From Galerina marginata (lineage: Eukaryota; Basidiomycota; Agaricomycetes; Agaricales; Galerinaceae), in the NCBI GenBank assembly GCA_023014335.1, contig JAECYW010000021.1, forward strand, positions 620,001 to 684,000: a stretch of 64,000 nt of DNA, written 5' to 3'. The notes below the pieces were generated by a model, which saw only the letters and a list, made by a program, of their open reading frames with translations, was not told the DNA's origin and did no database searches. Each line of letters opens with the position of its first letter. Position 1 is the first letter of the stretch. Made by a program: the position numbers and the translations under genes. Positions 22,753 to 35,356 of the stretch are shown here, one piece after another.

Positions 22753-25395
22753 ATGACGCGATACCGCCGTGATATCAACATGGACATGGTACTCGGCTCC
22801 AATATTCCAATCCTTGGAACGACTCGTCCGTTCTCGGCAAGCGCATCGAGCAAGATAGGCAGGCCTCCGCTGTTCCTATTTCTACCTGATCCGGATTCTC
22901 CACTGAATCAAACCAACGCCTTGGTTAAGCCGGTAAGCCGCTGGACACGACCTAACAATCTGTCTGGCTAACGTCGAACACCTATAGACTCCAAAGCGTC
23001 CGAAGGTATTGAAAGAGCCAGAACCTGAGCCAGTTTATCCACCTCCTTCACACAGAGTTCGCCAGGCCAATGCGACTCCAGTCAAGATGAATTCGAACTA
23101 TAAGGCGGAGCTGAATGACCACCTCGATCCAATAGGAAGCTTTCAGAAAGGTTTACTGGCAACATTCAAAGCGGACACCGAGTTAATGCTGAACACCGTT
23201 CAGCAAGAGCATGAACAGTGCATGCGGAAGTTGGAACATGACTACGCGGTTAGGGAGGAGGATTTGGAACCGCGAATCGGAGGCGAAGATGGAAGTGGAG
23301 CAGCAGCAGGAGCAGCAGGTATCGATGAGGGAACAGCAGGTGGGCCAATGTTGATCGTTCTTGATGGGCCTTGTTATTGATCCGTTTGCAAGGAGAGAGA
23401 CTTGCGTGGTGCACAAGAGCTCGAAAAGGTGGATTGTTCGACAGGTCGAAGAGGCGAAAGAGCGCATTGCTCAAGAGCTCGAAGAGGCGAACGCGAAGGT
23501 ACGCGTGATTTCCAACTGTGATCGTCACCGACCTTATTCAAACTTCTTGCAAAACGCAGACCAAGAAAGGAGACGCGTAGAATTGGAGCAAGAAATTGAA
23601 GAGACCCGGCGCGCGAAGCGTCAGACAGAAAAGTTATTGACTGATAGATTGGAAGAGCTCCAGGTCAGTCATGGTTGCTGTGAGGACTGGCAAAAACTGA
23701 CAGCTCACTTAGGGCAAAAAGGACGAGGAGACAGCTGCTGCCATCCAAAGGCAAAACCGAATGAATTCCGGAAAGGTTCGCACATGCTCAAATTTCCGCT
23801 ACCGTCATCTTCTTATCTTTCTGGACGAAAAAAATAAGGCATCATCATCGACCATGGAGACCAATGGACAGACAAACAAGGGGAAAGAGCGCGAAGTGGT
23901 AGGCGTCCATGTTTTGTCTTCTGTATTGCCTCATGTCGTGTACAGAGTGATAAGGGGCCACCCTCAACAAATCAGCGTCGAATAAGCCTCCGCCTCGCGA
24001 TCAGAACCGGCAACCACCCGATTCAGGAGAAAGCCATCCTGAAGACGTGGACAATTGTGAACCACCCGAAGACGAAGTATTGGACAAACACCCAAAACCT
24101 CAGCGCCACCCAACGCAGGGCCTAAGCTGGGCTTCTATCAAGAGCAAAAAATCAAAGCAGTACGCTCAGGAGCGACCGGTCCTTGAGGCATCGGTACGTC
24201 GTATTTGAATGTCAATGGCGCCTGCTGGATAAAATATAATATTGCAGGAAGCAGTCGACGAAGACGTTGACATGAGTGAACCAGAAGAAAATTCCAACGA
24301 GACCGACAACGGCGAATCCGACGACGAACGCGACGACGACGAAGCACCCTAACGAAGGGAGCACTGAAGTAATTATTGCGAGAAGTCCTTAAAGGACAAA
24401 CCAAACGCGGTGGCCGCAAATCCGATGCAATTAGGGGCCGACGATCCAAGGTTAACCACGTGGAAGAGGAAAAGAAAATAGATGAAAAGTGGGAAAGAGC
24501 CAGCTACTGCGTTCGTGTTCCCTCGGCCATTGAAACCTCTATTGACCCTGACCAATACATCGTTTGGTTGGAACAGTCATGAAAGAGATGTTTGGAATTG
24601 CATCCGTGGAGGAGTAGGCCGTCCACGAACCACCTGAATCCACACATGTCCGGCACATTGATCGAGAAGAATAAGATGGTCCTAATGAAGATGACCTCCG
24701 AATTGATATGAGGGGCGACAACCTGGAGGATTGCTCAACTAAAACTCTTGGAATCTGGCGAGGTTGAGAGCTCGAATGAGGTTGAAAAGAGGTTGAAAAG
24801 AGGTGATAGAATCGAAGGAGGTCACAGAAAAGATGAGACGAGCGAACATGAAGCGCATTCATGTAAGGTTTTCGATTCTTCGTGTCCTATGGGGGTGTCT
24901 GAAGATCGCTGTAGCGACATACCCATAGGTTAAAACAATCAAGCGCACAATCGAGAGAAAAGGCATGAAGGGGCAACCGACATAACGATATGGGAATGGT
25001 TGGAAACACTGGTTACGCAACTCAGTCCCGAAGGCATGAGCTCTGACGAAAGCAACGTAGATGAGAATACCGGCACGGAGGTCCTCTATGTCAGATCCCT
25101 CAATTGGCGAAGGAGTGCCGAAAAGGAAATGGATTTCATTGACAAGCAGCGGAGAGCCGACAGGAAATTGTTCTCCAATGAAAGTAGCAAACCCGCTCTT
25201 CGGCTGCGAAAGTCCGGTCATGGGAATACCAGGCGAAACGCGCCGAAAGGAGCCTCTTCGACAAGCATTATTTGGCCAATCACAAGAACGCGAAAAACCT
25301 GAAGCTGAAGAAGGGCGATGGCGAGAATCTGCAATGGCTCAACATCGGAGTCCATTCTATGCCAAGGAAATGAGTTCGAGCTCTGTATTTGCCTA
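22753..25395 (+). pseudogene. GMSSDES-family relic, member 1, with coiled coil
   Basis: The plus-strand pieces read in order as: an N-terminal segment, an intron (gtaagccgct... ending ctatag before 22988), a charged segment with helix-forming runs, a coiled coil (ELEQEIEETRRAKRQ, about 23450-23660), a disordered acidic segment, a Lys/Arg-rich patch (LKGQTKRGGRKS, near 24385) and the family core at 25000-25302 (EGMSSDESNV then LNWRRSAEKEMDFID). Two lesions are clear by comparison with member 3: one base is missing near 24350, shifting the frame, and an in-frame TAA sits at about 24369 where member 3 has a Lys codon. The family occurs four times in this window; its function is unknown to me. 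Confidence 0.65.
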
Positions 25396-26135
25396 AGTCG
25401 ATACTTACCCTGAATACATCGGGATTTACGATGAAGATAAGCGCATAGCGGAAAGCAAGACGTCAGAAGGGACTAGAAGAGAAAAGTAAGCAAAACTTTT
25501 CAAATGAAATAAGGGCGGAAAGTGACTCACAGTAAGAGGGCAGCGGGTGGTGAAAACGCAGCAGCAGATGGAGGAACCGCGAGCGGTAAGGAGGATCCAC
25601 TGTGATGGTGAATCCGGTGGAGAGAACGAGCTCATGCGATAGTCCTCAGAGCAAATGTAGGACCATCTGCGGCGGCGTCGTGGAGTGTTGAGGCCTTCTT
25701 CATGCGACAGTCCTTAGAGCAATCTATAGGACCATCGCGTAGTGGAGCTTCAACGACCGGCGTCGTGGAGAAGAGTGGGCGTCGTGAAGGACAGTGAGCA
25801 TCGCGAAGTGTTGAGGGCCTCAAGCGACAGTCCTCAGAGCAATCTGTAGGACCACGAGGACCGAGACACTGCGTGTAGTTGACGTTGAGTGATCGCAATG
25901 GAATTCGTCTTGAAATCAGCATGTCGTGAGTAATGACCATGGAATCCGCCTTGAAGTTACGCCGCAGGAGAGAAAGGCTAAAGGTGGAGAGTTGGCCGAA
26001 AGAGTGCCGCTTGACAGTCCTCAAGAGCATCTCGAGGACTGGCACTACAGTGAGGGCTGAGAATGGACTTGAAGATGAAAACGACAGCTGCATGTTTGGC
26101 ACAGGCGTCTCACATAAACATATTCACTTGACTCA
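24134..26135 (+). repeat. 2.0-kb inverted duplication, left copy (partner 45964-48148)
   Basis: From 24134 (agagcaaaaaatcaaagcag) to about 26135 the plus strand matches the minus strand of 48148-45964 in order: the Lys/Arg-rich patch, the GMSSDES core, a tandem-repeat block and a final segment containing gcatgtttggcacaggcgtc. Similarity stops abruptly on both sides. The two copies differ by small indels, so the duplication is not very recent. Confidence 0.8.
25635..25860. repeat. Degenerate minisatellite, repeats of a 'cagtcctcagagcaat' unit
   Basis: At least three copies of gcgacagtcctcagagcaat plus a following taggaccat-type word occur at about 25636, 25698 and 25828, interspersed with gtcgtggag words. 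The reverse-complement counterpart in the inverted duplication (46330-46535) has the same unit in a different number and spacing, so the array has changed since duplication. Confidence 0.7.
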
Positions 26136-26279
26136 CAGATCACATCGTCAACCCTAGCCAGCGCCGACAGCCACTAAAAACCACTGATAACCTAGTCTCT
26201 CCTAGACAGACAACGATATATGTGATGTGCCCTACGGCTCACGATATATACCACTTGATCTTGCACATTGCTTAGCTTC

Positions 26280-26438
26280 CCTTTTCACTCGGCACCCACC
26301 TTTGATTGGACTTTGACATTGCTCTGGCTGCCCAGAGCAATTGAATGTCTCGTATTTTTTCGTATTCCATCCACACGGCACCCACCTTCGATCGGATTTC
26401 AACATTCCTCTGGGTGCCCAGAGCAATGCGTGTCTTCC
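26280..26438. repeat. Two-copy tandem duplication, about 96-bp period
   Basis: The segment cggcacccacctttgattgg through ctgcccagagcaat (26290-26342) recurs at about 26386-26428 with a few substitutions (ggtgcccagagcaat). Nothing coding is supported here. Confidence 0.6.
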
Positions 26439-26611
26439 AGTTACGGTTATTAAACCTACCACCACCAGTTGGTTATTCTGGTTGCGTAGAGTAATGACTG
26501 TCAATTTTACTCAATTTCACATATTGATGGCACGAGCTCTGAAATCGTCGTCCGGTAAGTACACTGCTCCCCACTTCAACTACATCCTAATTATTGTATT
26601 GAACAATTACA

Positions 26612-28240
26612 GGGAAAGCTAGTTCAGACTTAGCTTGCAGGAAGAGAACCTCCTCGTTCGTGAGGTTTGCGTATCAGGTCTTATCATAGAAGTTCTTCGG
26701 AAGGCCTCTGATAACGGGTCTGACGCTCGCTTTTGCCGTTGGCAGTCGAACTCTATCCCTAGGAGGATGTCCAGGCCTCCAGTTTCCGTAGCGGTTGAAT
26801 TGATTAAAGTCGCGGTCGATCATTTGGAGATAGGGAACCAGTTCGTCACTACGCCAACCCACCGATCGAATGACGAAAGCCTTCCAAGAGGTGTTTTTAC
26901 ATCCTCTTCACCGCTCTCATCCGAGCTTGTACCACCGAGACCAAGCTGCGTTGCGACTTTCCAGAGGAAATACCATACGTCGTCCCTAGTACCGTCTGGC
27001 TTGACTGCATTTCCTTCCGTGATGGAAATGCGAAGTTGGTTCATCTGAAACAAGTAAGTATATTTTACGCGATGACGATAATCCGTTGACTGACACATTT
27101 TCGTCTAGAATCTCTCCTAGTGGTTTCAAGTTGCTTCAAATCTTGCTGATACTTTCGATGAGACTGCTCTGTCGTCCTCCCCTTCCTTTGGTAACCAAGA
27201 CATGTGAAGTTGCCTAAGGTTTTGAAAGTGTTGCCAAAACCAGTCATAGACGATAATCTCCTCAGCCTCTTTAAGGTTTAGCTGCGGCCCTACGTGCTCC
27301 GTAAAATCCTCGACAAATGAGGTGGCAAAGGTTCTATTCCCATGACGCTTCGCTTTGCCGTCGAAATACAGTTGCATTGGAATACGGTTGGGGCCAGGTC
27401 CCTGCTCCGCCGCGAACGCGTCCGCGATAGCTTTAGGTGGCTGCACATGCCATTGGATGTCCTTGTCCTTATTTATGCGTAACAGGGCATTCATATGTTT
27501 TCTGACAGCTGCCTATCAAACCATCAGGCAATCTTTAATGGGAAGGAAACCTGTTCCTTACTACTCCTTGGATCGGCTGTTTGATCGGTCTGCACCTTGA
27601 TGGTACCAGCAACATTCTTCTTCCGGACTCGAGGAGTTGCCTTCAGAGTAGTCTGCATCCCTATTACGACTTGGGTGATCGCCGCAACATGTTCTACCGT
27701 CAGACTGAATGGCAGAAGAGAAGGTGGCCGCGGCATATTTGTGATATTTGGAATTGGAATTGGGCTGGGGCTGGACGGCGTTTGAGGATCAACTCGCAAC
27801 CGAGGGCCACCGGCTCCACGGGGCCTTTGGAAATGGAAAATTGGTTTTGGCACGGAAGGTTGGCTGTCGCTAGGCTTTCAAATCAGAGCGTTAGCTGGAT
27901 TGCCCAGTTCCAGAACGTTGGCAGTACTCACTTCCCCTCCCCTCCGATCCTTCTGATCCCCAATATTGTCATCCTCGCTAGAATCGTTGTCCCCACTCGC
28001 ATAAAGGTCGGAGCCACCCCCGTTGGCCGTATGAATGTCTTGCTCTTCTTGAAAATGTCCGGGTAAACGGTCGATACCCAACCCTGGCGCGACGTGGAGT
28101 TGGTTGCCTGTATTGTTGACCGACGGCACCAAGCAAAATTTTCAAAACGTTCACCATAATTACCCAGAATCACGTCCAGAAGGTACATCAACTCTTTAAG
28201 TTGAATGTTGGCAGAAGGTGATGTTGACTGGTGCAAGACT
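26612..28240 (-). pseudogene. GMSSDES-family relic, member 4, with TGA near the end
   Basis: Minus-strand pieces run from about 28240 down: an N-terminal part with an acidic 'DNDSSEDDNIGD' patch, a Pro/Arg-rich segment, a middle block at 27494-27126 (DIQWHVQPPKAIADAF), and the family core at 27098-26674 (LGLGGTSSDESGEE, then GLPKNFYDK). The core is variant: G-T-SSDES instead of GMSSDES. After FYDKT there is a TGA at 26674-26676 exactly where the other members have Trp (NFYDEEW in member 2), and the frame continues sensibly beyond it (YANLTNEEVLFLQ). Several introns are plausible. The simplest reading is a recently inactivated or C-terminally shortened gene. Confidence 0.6.
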
Positions 28241-31200
28241 TTAATTTTTTTGGAAAGTCCTGGTGGCTATACCGAATGTTTCTCTTTCATTGCCCCCTAG
28301 GCGACCTTCTCGCCGAGTTGAAAAATCATGGCCTGGATTTGCCAACCATCCTTTGCTCAGGACGTGGATCTGCAGATGCGCTACGCGAGGCTCTCCTTTC
28401 TCATATTTTGTATGGGTTTTGTTTCGCAGAGCGAACCTCGACATGCAAGGACTTCGCTGCATTCTGCCGTTCAACCCACGCTTTGCCCGCCCTTGTATTG
28501 GGCACTTCTCTGTACGAAGCATCAGCATCAACAACTTACCCTCTTCCAAGTTTCAAATGTATCTGCAACACAGTTTTTAGATTTGGATGTCCGGCCAACC
28601 ATCAAAGGAAGTCTTTGCCACGTCAGCTCCGAGACTATCTTGGTACACTCCAATATTTGCCCACTCCAGTAAACCAGAAAGCCAAAGAGACCTCAGGCTC
28701 ATTGTCTCACATCGTCGTTACGCTCAATGCAAATGAATACATGCGAAAACCTGATTTACAGAAAGTTGCGACAGCCCATGGTCTCGAGACGTCGCGTCAG
28801 CCGAGGATTTACGGAATTCGATTGCTCTCCACGTTTCTTCGGCTCACTGTTTTTCGTGCATTCCCCACACGGCGTCGACGCAGAATGGAAGGCAGTCCAT
28901 GGTGCTGGTCCCTGAACTCTTTCTTCTAGAACACATTGTCCCAAGAGGTTGTCTTGATATTTACTTGGATAAATTCAGAGGTGGATCGGATGCCAAATTA
29001 GTGAAAGTGAAGATTAAGATCTAGAAAGAACCTGATAACTGGCACTGCCAGTATTTTTTCCCCCAAATTATTTGCCTCAAATATGTACTGGGATTAATTT
29101 TAATTATTCTAAAAGTAATGCTTGAAATGAAAGATCTCGTTGAAACTTCTACATAGTATATACAGTTGTTGCGTAAGGTGTTTTTTGTACGAGATGGAGA
29201 GCTAGCGCAGTACGTTCGCCTAGTATAATCCCTCCCTCAGCTATCCTCTCCGACCACGCCGTCCTTTCGTCTCATGAAGGCACTCTTATGACGTCATTTT
29301 TCATCAAATATTCGAACACTTAGAACTCTGTGTCAACATCTAGAAACGGAACACTTTCCAACTTCTCAGGTCTACCTCAGAGTACTCTATTGCAGGCTCT
29401 ACTCCAAAAATCTACTTCAGGTTGGGTTTGGTATAATTTGGTCATATTCTGGTATCGTTGGTCTCTTCCTGGTGTGCGCTTTGTAAGGGCTTGGTTGGGC
29501 TTGGTGAAATCGGCAAACTTGAAATTTTTGTTTTCATTTCCAGTCCATAGTTTACAGAACATTGAACTTATAAGACATGTTCATAATTTTTATTCAAAGG
29601 CTGTTAAGCCATATTCATAGCAAGCCGCATAGCACTTCAGTAACGGGAATCCGAAACATGCTGGATGGTGATGGTCACCTGACGAAGTACGATGGAATTT
29701 CTGCAACATGTGACCTTGTTGCCAAATCCGGCGCGATACTCATGTCTGGGACTCTGGGGTTGATACTGATAAGTACTGATACTGAGCGGGCTTTGAATGT
29801 ATTACGTAAGATAAAGAAATGAACCTTCAGTCCTCTCCACACGATCATTCTTGACTTCCTTCACCCTCCTCTCTGCTCAAACATGATTCTACACTTCCAA
29901 ATGCTCAATTACACCTTCAATGTAGATACCATTCCCCCATCTTGCTTTCCTTTATTACTAATTTTGCAATATTCAGGTTCTTCACTCACTAGAATGCCCT
30001 CGTCGTGTGCCCTTCCCATCTTTGTGATGTGGGCCGACTTTGGATGGATTGGGCTTGTCAAAAACATGCAGGAATTGAAAGAAGGGCCTTAGGAGGCCCT
30101 TCACTCCATACCTACATGCCTGGCCTCACCCCACCCCGCCATCCAACCTGCATAACAGTCAGCTCCTGAAAACTCACCGGGAGGTGTGCAACTGTGGCCG
30201 CCATTACAAAAGGAAGAGTAATACAGGAACTGCAATGAGTGGGAGGATGGTAATAGCAGCTACGACGGCGAGTGCGAGTGTGAGGGCGACAACAGACGGC
30301 GAAAAGGTGCCAGGTACGTTACTGCATTTCTATGTATTGTACACCTACTTACCCACCCCGTCGTTTACCATGTAGAATTCATGCTCTGCATTTGACGTTA
30401 CAAGGCTCACGAAACCGGCTCTGACACAACCGCAGTCGTGCGTGGCCTGTAAGATCAGCGCCCGACATTGCGGCAGCGGCGATGGTCTGTCGTGGCTCAT
30501 GCGTGACTGTGAACAATCTCAATGCAACGTTGTCATTGTCATTTGGCTGCCGCATTGAACCTTGCAGATCGTGACCTTCGCGTCAATTGACGTTCTGGAT
30601 GCATCGGCAAGGTCTGTTTGTCAAGACCTCGCCTGTTCAGTCACTCCCCTGACTGCGACCGACTGTGGGTAGTGCTGGCTCTCTGGCTTTTACATTCCGT
30701 CTACCCTCATCCGTGTAAGCCCATGGCTGTGGGTACAAGTCAGAATTTTTTACCGTGGGGGTTACCTGATCTATTCACTACAAGTCTTTTATAATTTTTA
30801 TTCTGTTTGTAATAGCTGCACATCTGTAAATTTTTTATTGTAATTGAGTTATTGTCATATCTGGGTAGTGTAACAAATGATCGTGGTCTAGCTTTGCAGC
30901 AAGTAAGGCGTTTCTGGTCACTGTTCAGGAACCGTCGCAAATCAGATACATTTTTTTTTGTTGTCCACTTGGATCTAAGCGAGTATCTGTTATCAAACCA
31001 ACTAAAACTCTTGAAAAATCTATTATTCCTGATCTAAGCGAGTATTTGTTTCTTCACAGCCCCGCAGGGCCGCAAAATCAAAAATATCTGCAATTTTGGA
31101 TATTCCCTCGCTGCTTGCGAGTTCTTCCCTCAGGACTGTGATTCCCAAGAAGTAGGCGCATAGTCAATGCTTCAGATCGGACAAAAATGTAGGTTGACGA

Positions 31201-31717
31201 CGCTGATTCCTCGATATTCTTTCCTTTCCTCCTCCCCTTTCCTTTTCCGATTATTTTTATTATTTATTATTTAGTTATTTAATTTCACCCCCTGACATCA
31301 GTATCGCGCCAAAAATCCGACGGGCAGCCAGGAAAAATAAGCGCCCATGCACGGCGCTGTCTTCTTTGGCGTCTAAAAATAAGAATAGTCCTAACCTGTC
31401 CTAACCAGTTCTGCAGATCGAAGGCTGTGCGGTCTCTCCTTGGCAAGAGCACGCAAGGGGCTGAGGAGGTGGACTTCCAGCAAGTCTACGCGTCTCGTCG
31501 GGTGACGGCGAATGGGGCCGGGAAACGAACAGCCCGGGCTGACATCGGAACGCTGAAGTCCTGAAGCATATGTAGTTCAGGCTTCAAATCAAATCCTGCC
31601 TAGAAACGAGCCAGGTCCTGGGCATGACCAAGGTAAAACAAGAACCAAGTTGCGACCAACCTAGGTTTGACCTAGGTAAAAGTTAATCAAGGCCAACTGA
31701 CACAAGCCTTACAACCT
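28241..31717. other. Long stretch without a supported gene
   Basis: A 232-codon plus frame at 28231-28929 is open, but it lies opposite the 5' side of relic member 4, has no recognised motif and no clear splice or start support, so I do not call it. The rest has only short frames. An 18-base word, gatctaagcgagtatytgtt, is repeated directly at about 30972 and 31033. The stretch is otherwise plain AT-rich sequence. Confidence 0.4.
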
Positions 31718-32705
31718 CAGGCTCTTACCCAGCCGTCGTTGCGGGGTCTTCAAAAAAACGAGATACATCCTAGCCGTAGAATTTATATTTCTTGACCTGC
31801 GAAATTTAAGGTTTATATTACAAATACGATCATTGATGCAATCATTTATTTCATTTAACGCAACTCTTATTTTTTGAACCCCTCCACGACGGCTGGCATT
31901 TTACAAAGGTAAACAATCGGCCACTCAGGGCTCTGCGCCGTTTGTACTTCCTTTTCGGGAACTCTCACTTTGCCCGTCATGCTTCGAGTTCCCTCGAGTT
32001 CCACTCAACTTCCGCACGTTTAATCCTGTCGATAATCATAGTATCTTTAATATTTATGCAGCATACAGCCACCAGTTGTATTTCAGACCCTTCCTCTTAC
32101 TGCATTCCTTACAAAAGCCAGCCATAAACTCACTGTCAGGCTGAGAGGATTGCCGTTGGTCATGGAAATTCAGCTTTATTTTTATGTTCGCAGCTGCAGC
32201 TTACGATTCTCGCAAAGTCAAATGAGCGAAGGCGTACATTAAATTGACCATGAGGGGAGAGAAAGGAGTGCTGCGTCCATGCATTCGAGAGGGCGGCTAT
32301 GAAATGCGATGATGCGACGCCGAGATGTAATACCTGAAATGGAAATTTGATCCACCATCACCGTGGTGGCTGATTGTTTACCTTTGTAAAATGCCAGCCG
32401 TCGTGGAGGGGTTCAAAAAATAAGAGTTGCGCTAAATGAAATAAATGATTGCATCAATGATCGTATTTCACAACGTGCATTACATCATCTATCCACTGGA
32501 GATATTTTGAAGATATTGTGTCTTCTTTTTCTGATTGGCTGGACCAAAATTACTTCAAAATTTATCCAGTGGATAGATGATGTCATGCACGTTGTGTTTG
32601 TAATATAAACCTTAAATTTCGCAGGTCAAGAAATATATAAATTCTACGGCTAGGATGTATCTCGTTTTTTTGAAGACCCCGCAACGACGGCTGGGTAAGA
32701 GCCTG
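31718..32705. mobile_element. Mutator-like foldback element with 9-bp TSD, carrying a nested MITE
   Basis: Terminal inverted repeats of about 210 bp: left arm from 31718 (caggctcttacccagccgtc) to about 31926, right arm from about 32368 to 32705. The flanking 9-mer ttacaacct occurs at 31709-31717 and 32706-32714. The right arm is interrupted at 32469-32596 by a separate MITE; without it the arms align throughout. No transposase is present. The length is 988 bp with the insert, about 857 bp without insert and its duplication. Same structural class as 3288-4121 and 53842-54242, but the end sequences differ. Confidence 0.85.
32469..32596. mobile_element. Nested 128-bp CACTA-like MITE with 3-bp TSD
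   Basis: Inserted in the right arm of the foldback element. Its ends are cacaacgtgcat... and the reverse complement, with 32-bp terminal inverted repeats (32469-32500 and 32565-32596) differing at one base. Comparison with the intact left arm (31818-31840) shows the empty site gtatttgtaat, so the insertion duplicated TTT (32466-32468 and 32597-32599). A 3-bp duplication with ends starting CAC fits the CACTA superfamily, to which Plavaka elements belong. Confidence 0.85.
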
Positions 32706-32714
32706 TTACAACCT

Positions 32715-33325
32715 CAACTTTGAATGCTGGACCACTAAAGTGTTATGTAAGCATCAGCCTTAGATTATGGTAAAAGAAACTACAAATTATGGCATAAAGT
32801 TGGGAAAATAGATCGTTTTGAGCCCTGGCTCCACGATTTTTTACTACTTCGAATAATTAATGAAAAGTGACTTTATACACTCTCAACTAAGCAGGGTATG
32901 AAGTACGACGACTCCGGTCGGTCAAGGACATCCCAAGCGTCGTCGATGTCCACGGGGTCGACGTCGATGAGCTCCACCTCAAGGGGAAGGTGCTGAGGTG
33001 AACTGCCCGAAGACAGCGGCGAACCCTCATATCGCCGCCATCTTCGAATTGACGATCGGAGTGATGACGGCTCGTCTTGCACCCAGCGCCAGCCTCCAGG
33101 ACGTCGACAGGCTTGTTCGGTCCCAAGACGGGTTGTTTTCTAGTGTAACTGGGTGAGGAAATCCGAGGAATACGGTGTCCATAAGACTAGACAAACGGCC
33201 CTGATCTGCAGCAGAACATCGCCATTCTAATCGTCCATGCCTCCTTTTTTTACACTTGTCAGACGACATAGTCGATCTACATTCTGAATGCTACCACAAA
33301 TAAGTTTCTGAGATACTGACCAATT
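32715..33325. other. No confident gene
   Basis: Minus-strand frames at 32873-33269 contain an acidic segment (VELIDVDPVDIDDAWDVL) that could be a C-terminal exon of something, but the frames do not join by clear splice sites and I recognise nothing. Confidence 0.3.
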
Positions 33326-35356
33326 CTACAAGGAAATGTAAAGGACAACACATGTCTGCCAATCAAAGATACACACGCAACTGTCGGTGACACAGTTCCA
33401 GAACTGAAGTTCAACACATGCAGCCAGTTGATGCCAACGGCCCAGATCCTGGTCAGTCAACTGTGGTCTACCCCGGGGAGCAACCCGCCAATCACCCCTT
33501 GCCTCTACGTCGCCTTGAGTCATGTGACCTTCCAGCGCAATTTGTGAGTCCACCCTCAGAATCTTGCACAGCAGACGGTGATGAAGCTGTTCTAAAATGC
33601 CCTCATAGAGTGTCTGAGAATATTCGTCGAATGTTTTCTCGTAGCAGGGGCGAATGATTTGAATAGCGTCGCCGGCCGGGGTGACGAAAGGGCCATGGGA
33701 GCTCAACGGCAGAAATACGAGTTCCTACCAACCAAATCAGCTAATTCCGGTCTAAAAGGAGGTGCCAAAATCTGACCATGCTCAATACAAGAAACCAAGA
33801 TTTCAACAACATAATCGCAGTGGTGCTAACGAGGGCTAGAATTACGAGCAACTTCCATCGACGCTGATCCTGGCCCATTCTCCGCTCTTGGGCGCGTTTG
33901 GTCTTCCAAAGAACATGCGTTATCATCACAGCTGAGAGAACAAGATGATTACTGACTGGCTTTTCCCATATGCAGATATCTGATTTGTTATCAGAAGACC
34001 CGCTTACGATGAGATGACGTTCATCTGAACTAACAGACTGGGGAAGAGAGAGAGAAAGGTCAATACCTGGAACCGTTAAACTGAATCGGGAAACTCACCA
34101 CTACCGCCTGGATTAAGGAGAATGGGCCTCCGTGGGTCAATATCACACGGGGTTCTGACTTCTTAAGGTTGAATAGGTAGACCCTGCCGTGGTCACTGCC
34201 ACCAACAATCGACATTCCCTTTTCACAGAACGTCACTGTTCTAATATGTCGCCGCACAGTCGGGACCTCGAAAAAGTGCGTTGCGGTAGAACGGCCGACT
34301 GGATACACTTCAAAACCTGTGCCAATATTGTCAATCACAACATTCTTCCCAGCTTCATCAACACAAGCGCTGCCACTAAAAATCAAAGATTAACAATAAT
34401 ATCGACACCCCCCCAAGAACAAGGGAACAAACATTGGGCTCTTGATGGATTTCGATTGTTTTACAGCTGATGTCTGCGAATCCCGGTATGACCTGGTTCC
34501 AGTTTGTGCTATTCAAGTTCGTCTTAAGATTCCAAAGGAAAAAATCTCACATTTCTCCTGTCTCAAGGCAATAGATCACGACGTCCTCGCCGCCGCTGAG
34601 GAAGTGTACTGAACGTGGAATTGCTTCAGTGTGCTCTACACTCCATAATGCAGCCGACAAGATGCCTGACGGATGGTTAACCGTCGAATTTAGCAACAGA
34701 AAATATCGAGTTACCATTTTTCTCCAAATGAAACATTTTGACGGTGCCGTTGTGGCTTGTTGCTACCAAACGGTAGTGAGCGGCATCGAAGGCGAGAGCT
34801 TCCACGCTGCTTCCGAGGTTGAAAATCTGAGTATCACAGGCTTCGACAACCTGGTTCTTTGATTGTAGATGTTAAAACGCAATCGGGGCGCCAATTGAAA
34901 ACTGAAAACTGACTCTTCTGCGTTGGCGTCGATAGACGACCAGTCGGCCTCTTCCCGTCCCAAAGCATAACAGCCCGTTTCCCGATAAATCGTCGGGTGC
35001 ATGACACCAGATAAGGCAGGTAATTTGACCCCAATGCGCTCCAGGATCCGTAAGCGTCTCGCTCCATTTCAAACTCTTTAAATCCCAGATATAAACACAT
35101 TCATCGTCGCCTGAATGAGTTGGTTAAAATCGGATTATAATCTGCATGTCGTCTCACGACCCACCTCCACTCGCAAGAAGTTCGGCATCCCCAATAATAG
35201 CAAAGCAGTTGATAGGACCGCGATGTCCCTCAAGCCTGCCGCGCAGAAAATAACCCTGCGGGGAACGGGATATAAGCCAACGAACATGAAGGGAAGGCAA
35301 AAGCTGTGAAACACACGTTTTTGGATAGATTTGCTGTCGAAACCTGTTGTAGGCAC
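33326..35356 (-). pseudogene. WD40-repeat family relic B
   Basis: Same block order as relic A on the minus strand: start-side block 35356-35135 (FCAAGLRDIAVLSTALLL), GTGRGRL block 35072-34872, WD-like block 34386-34060 (GMSIVGGSDHGRVYLF), a hydrophobic segment 33929-33741 that looks like a membrane helix, and a C-terminal block 33706-33326. The block at A 21267-21506 is missing. The middle (33861-35254) is almost identical to relic C at 57923-59317, whereas both outer parts are clearly diverged from C. The block joins are broken by stops, so I call it a pseudogene; some copies of this family may still be expressed. Confidence 0.65.

Noticed and set aside
25635..25860. CRISPR-like repeat array
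   Set aside because: Repeats are degenerate, spacers are themselves related, and the host is eukaryotic; it is a minisatellite.
28231..28929. 232-codon plus-strand frame
   Set aside because: It lies against the 5' part of GMSSDES relic member 4, and I see no motif or splice support.
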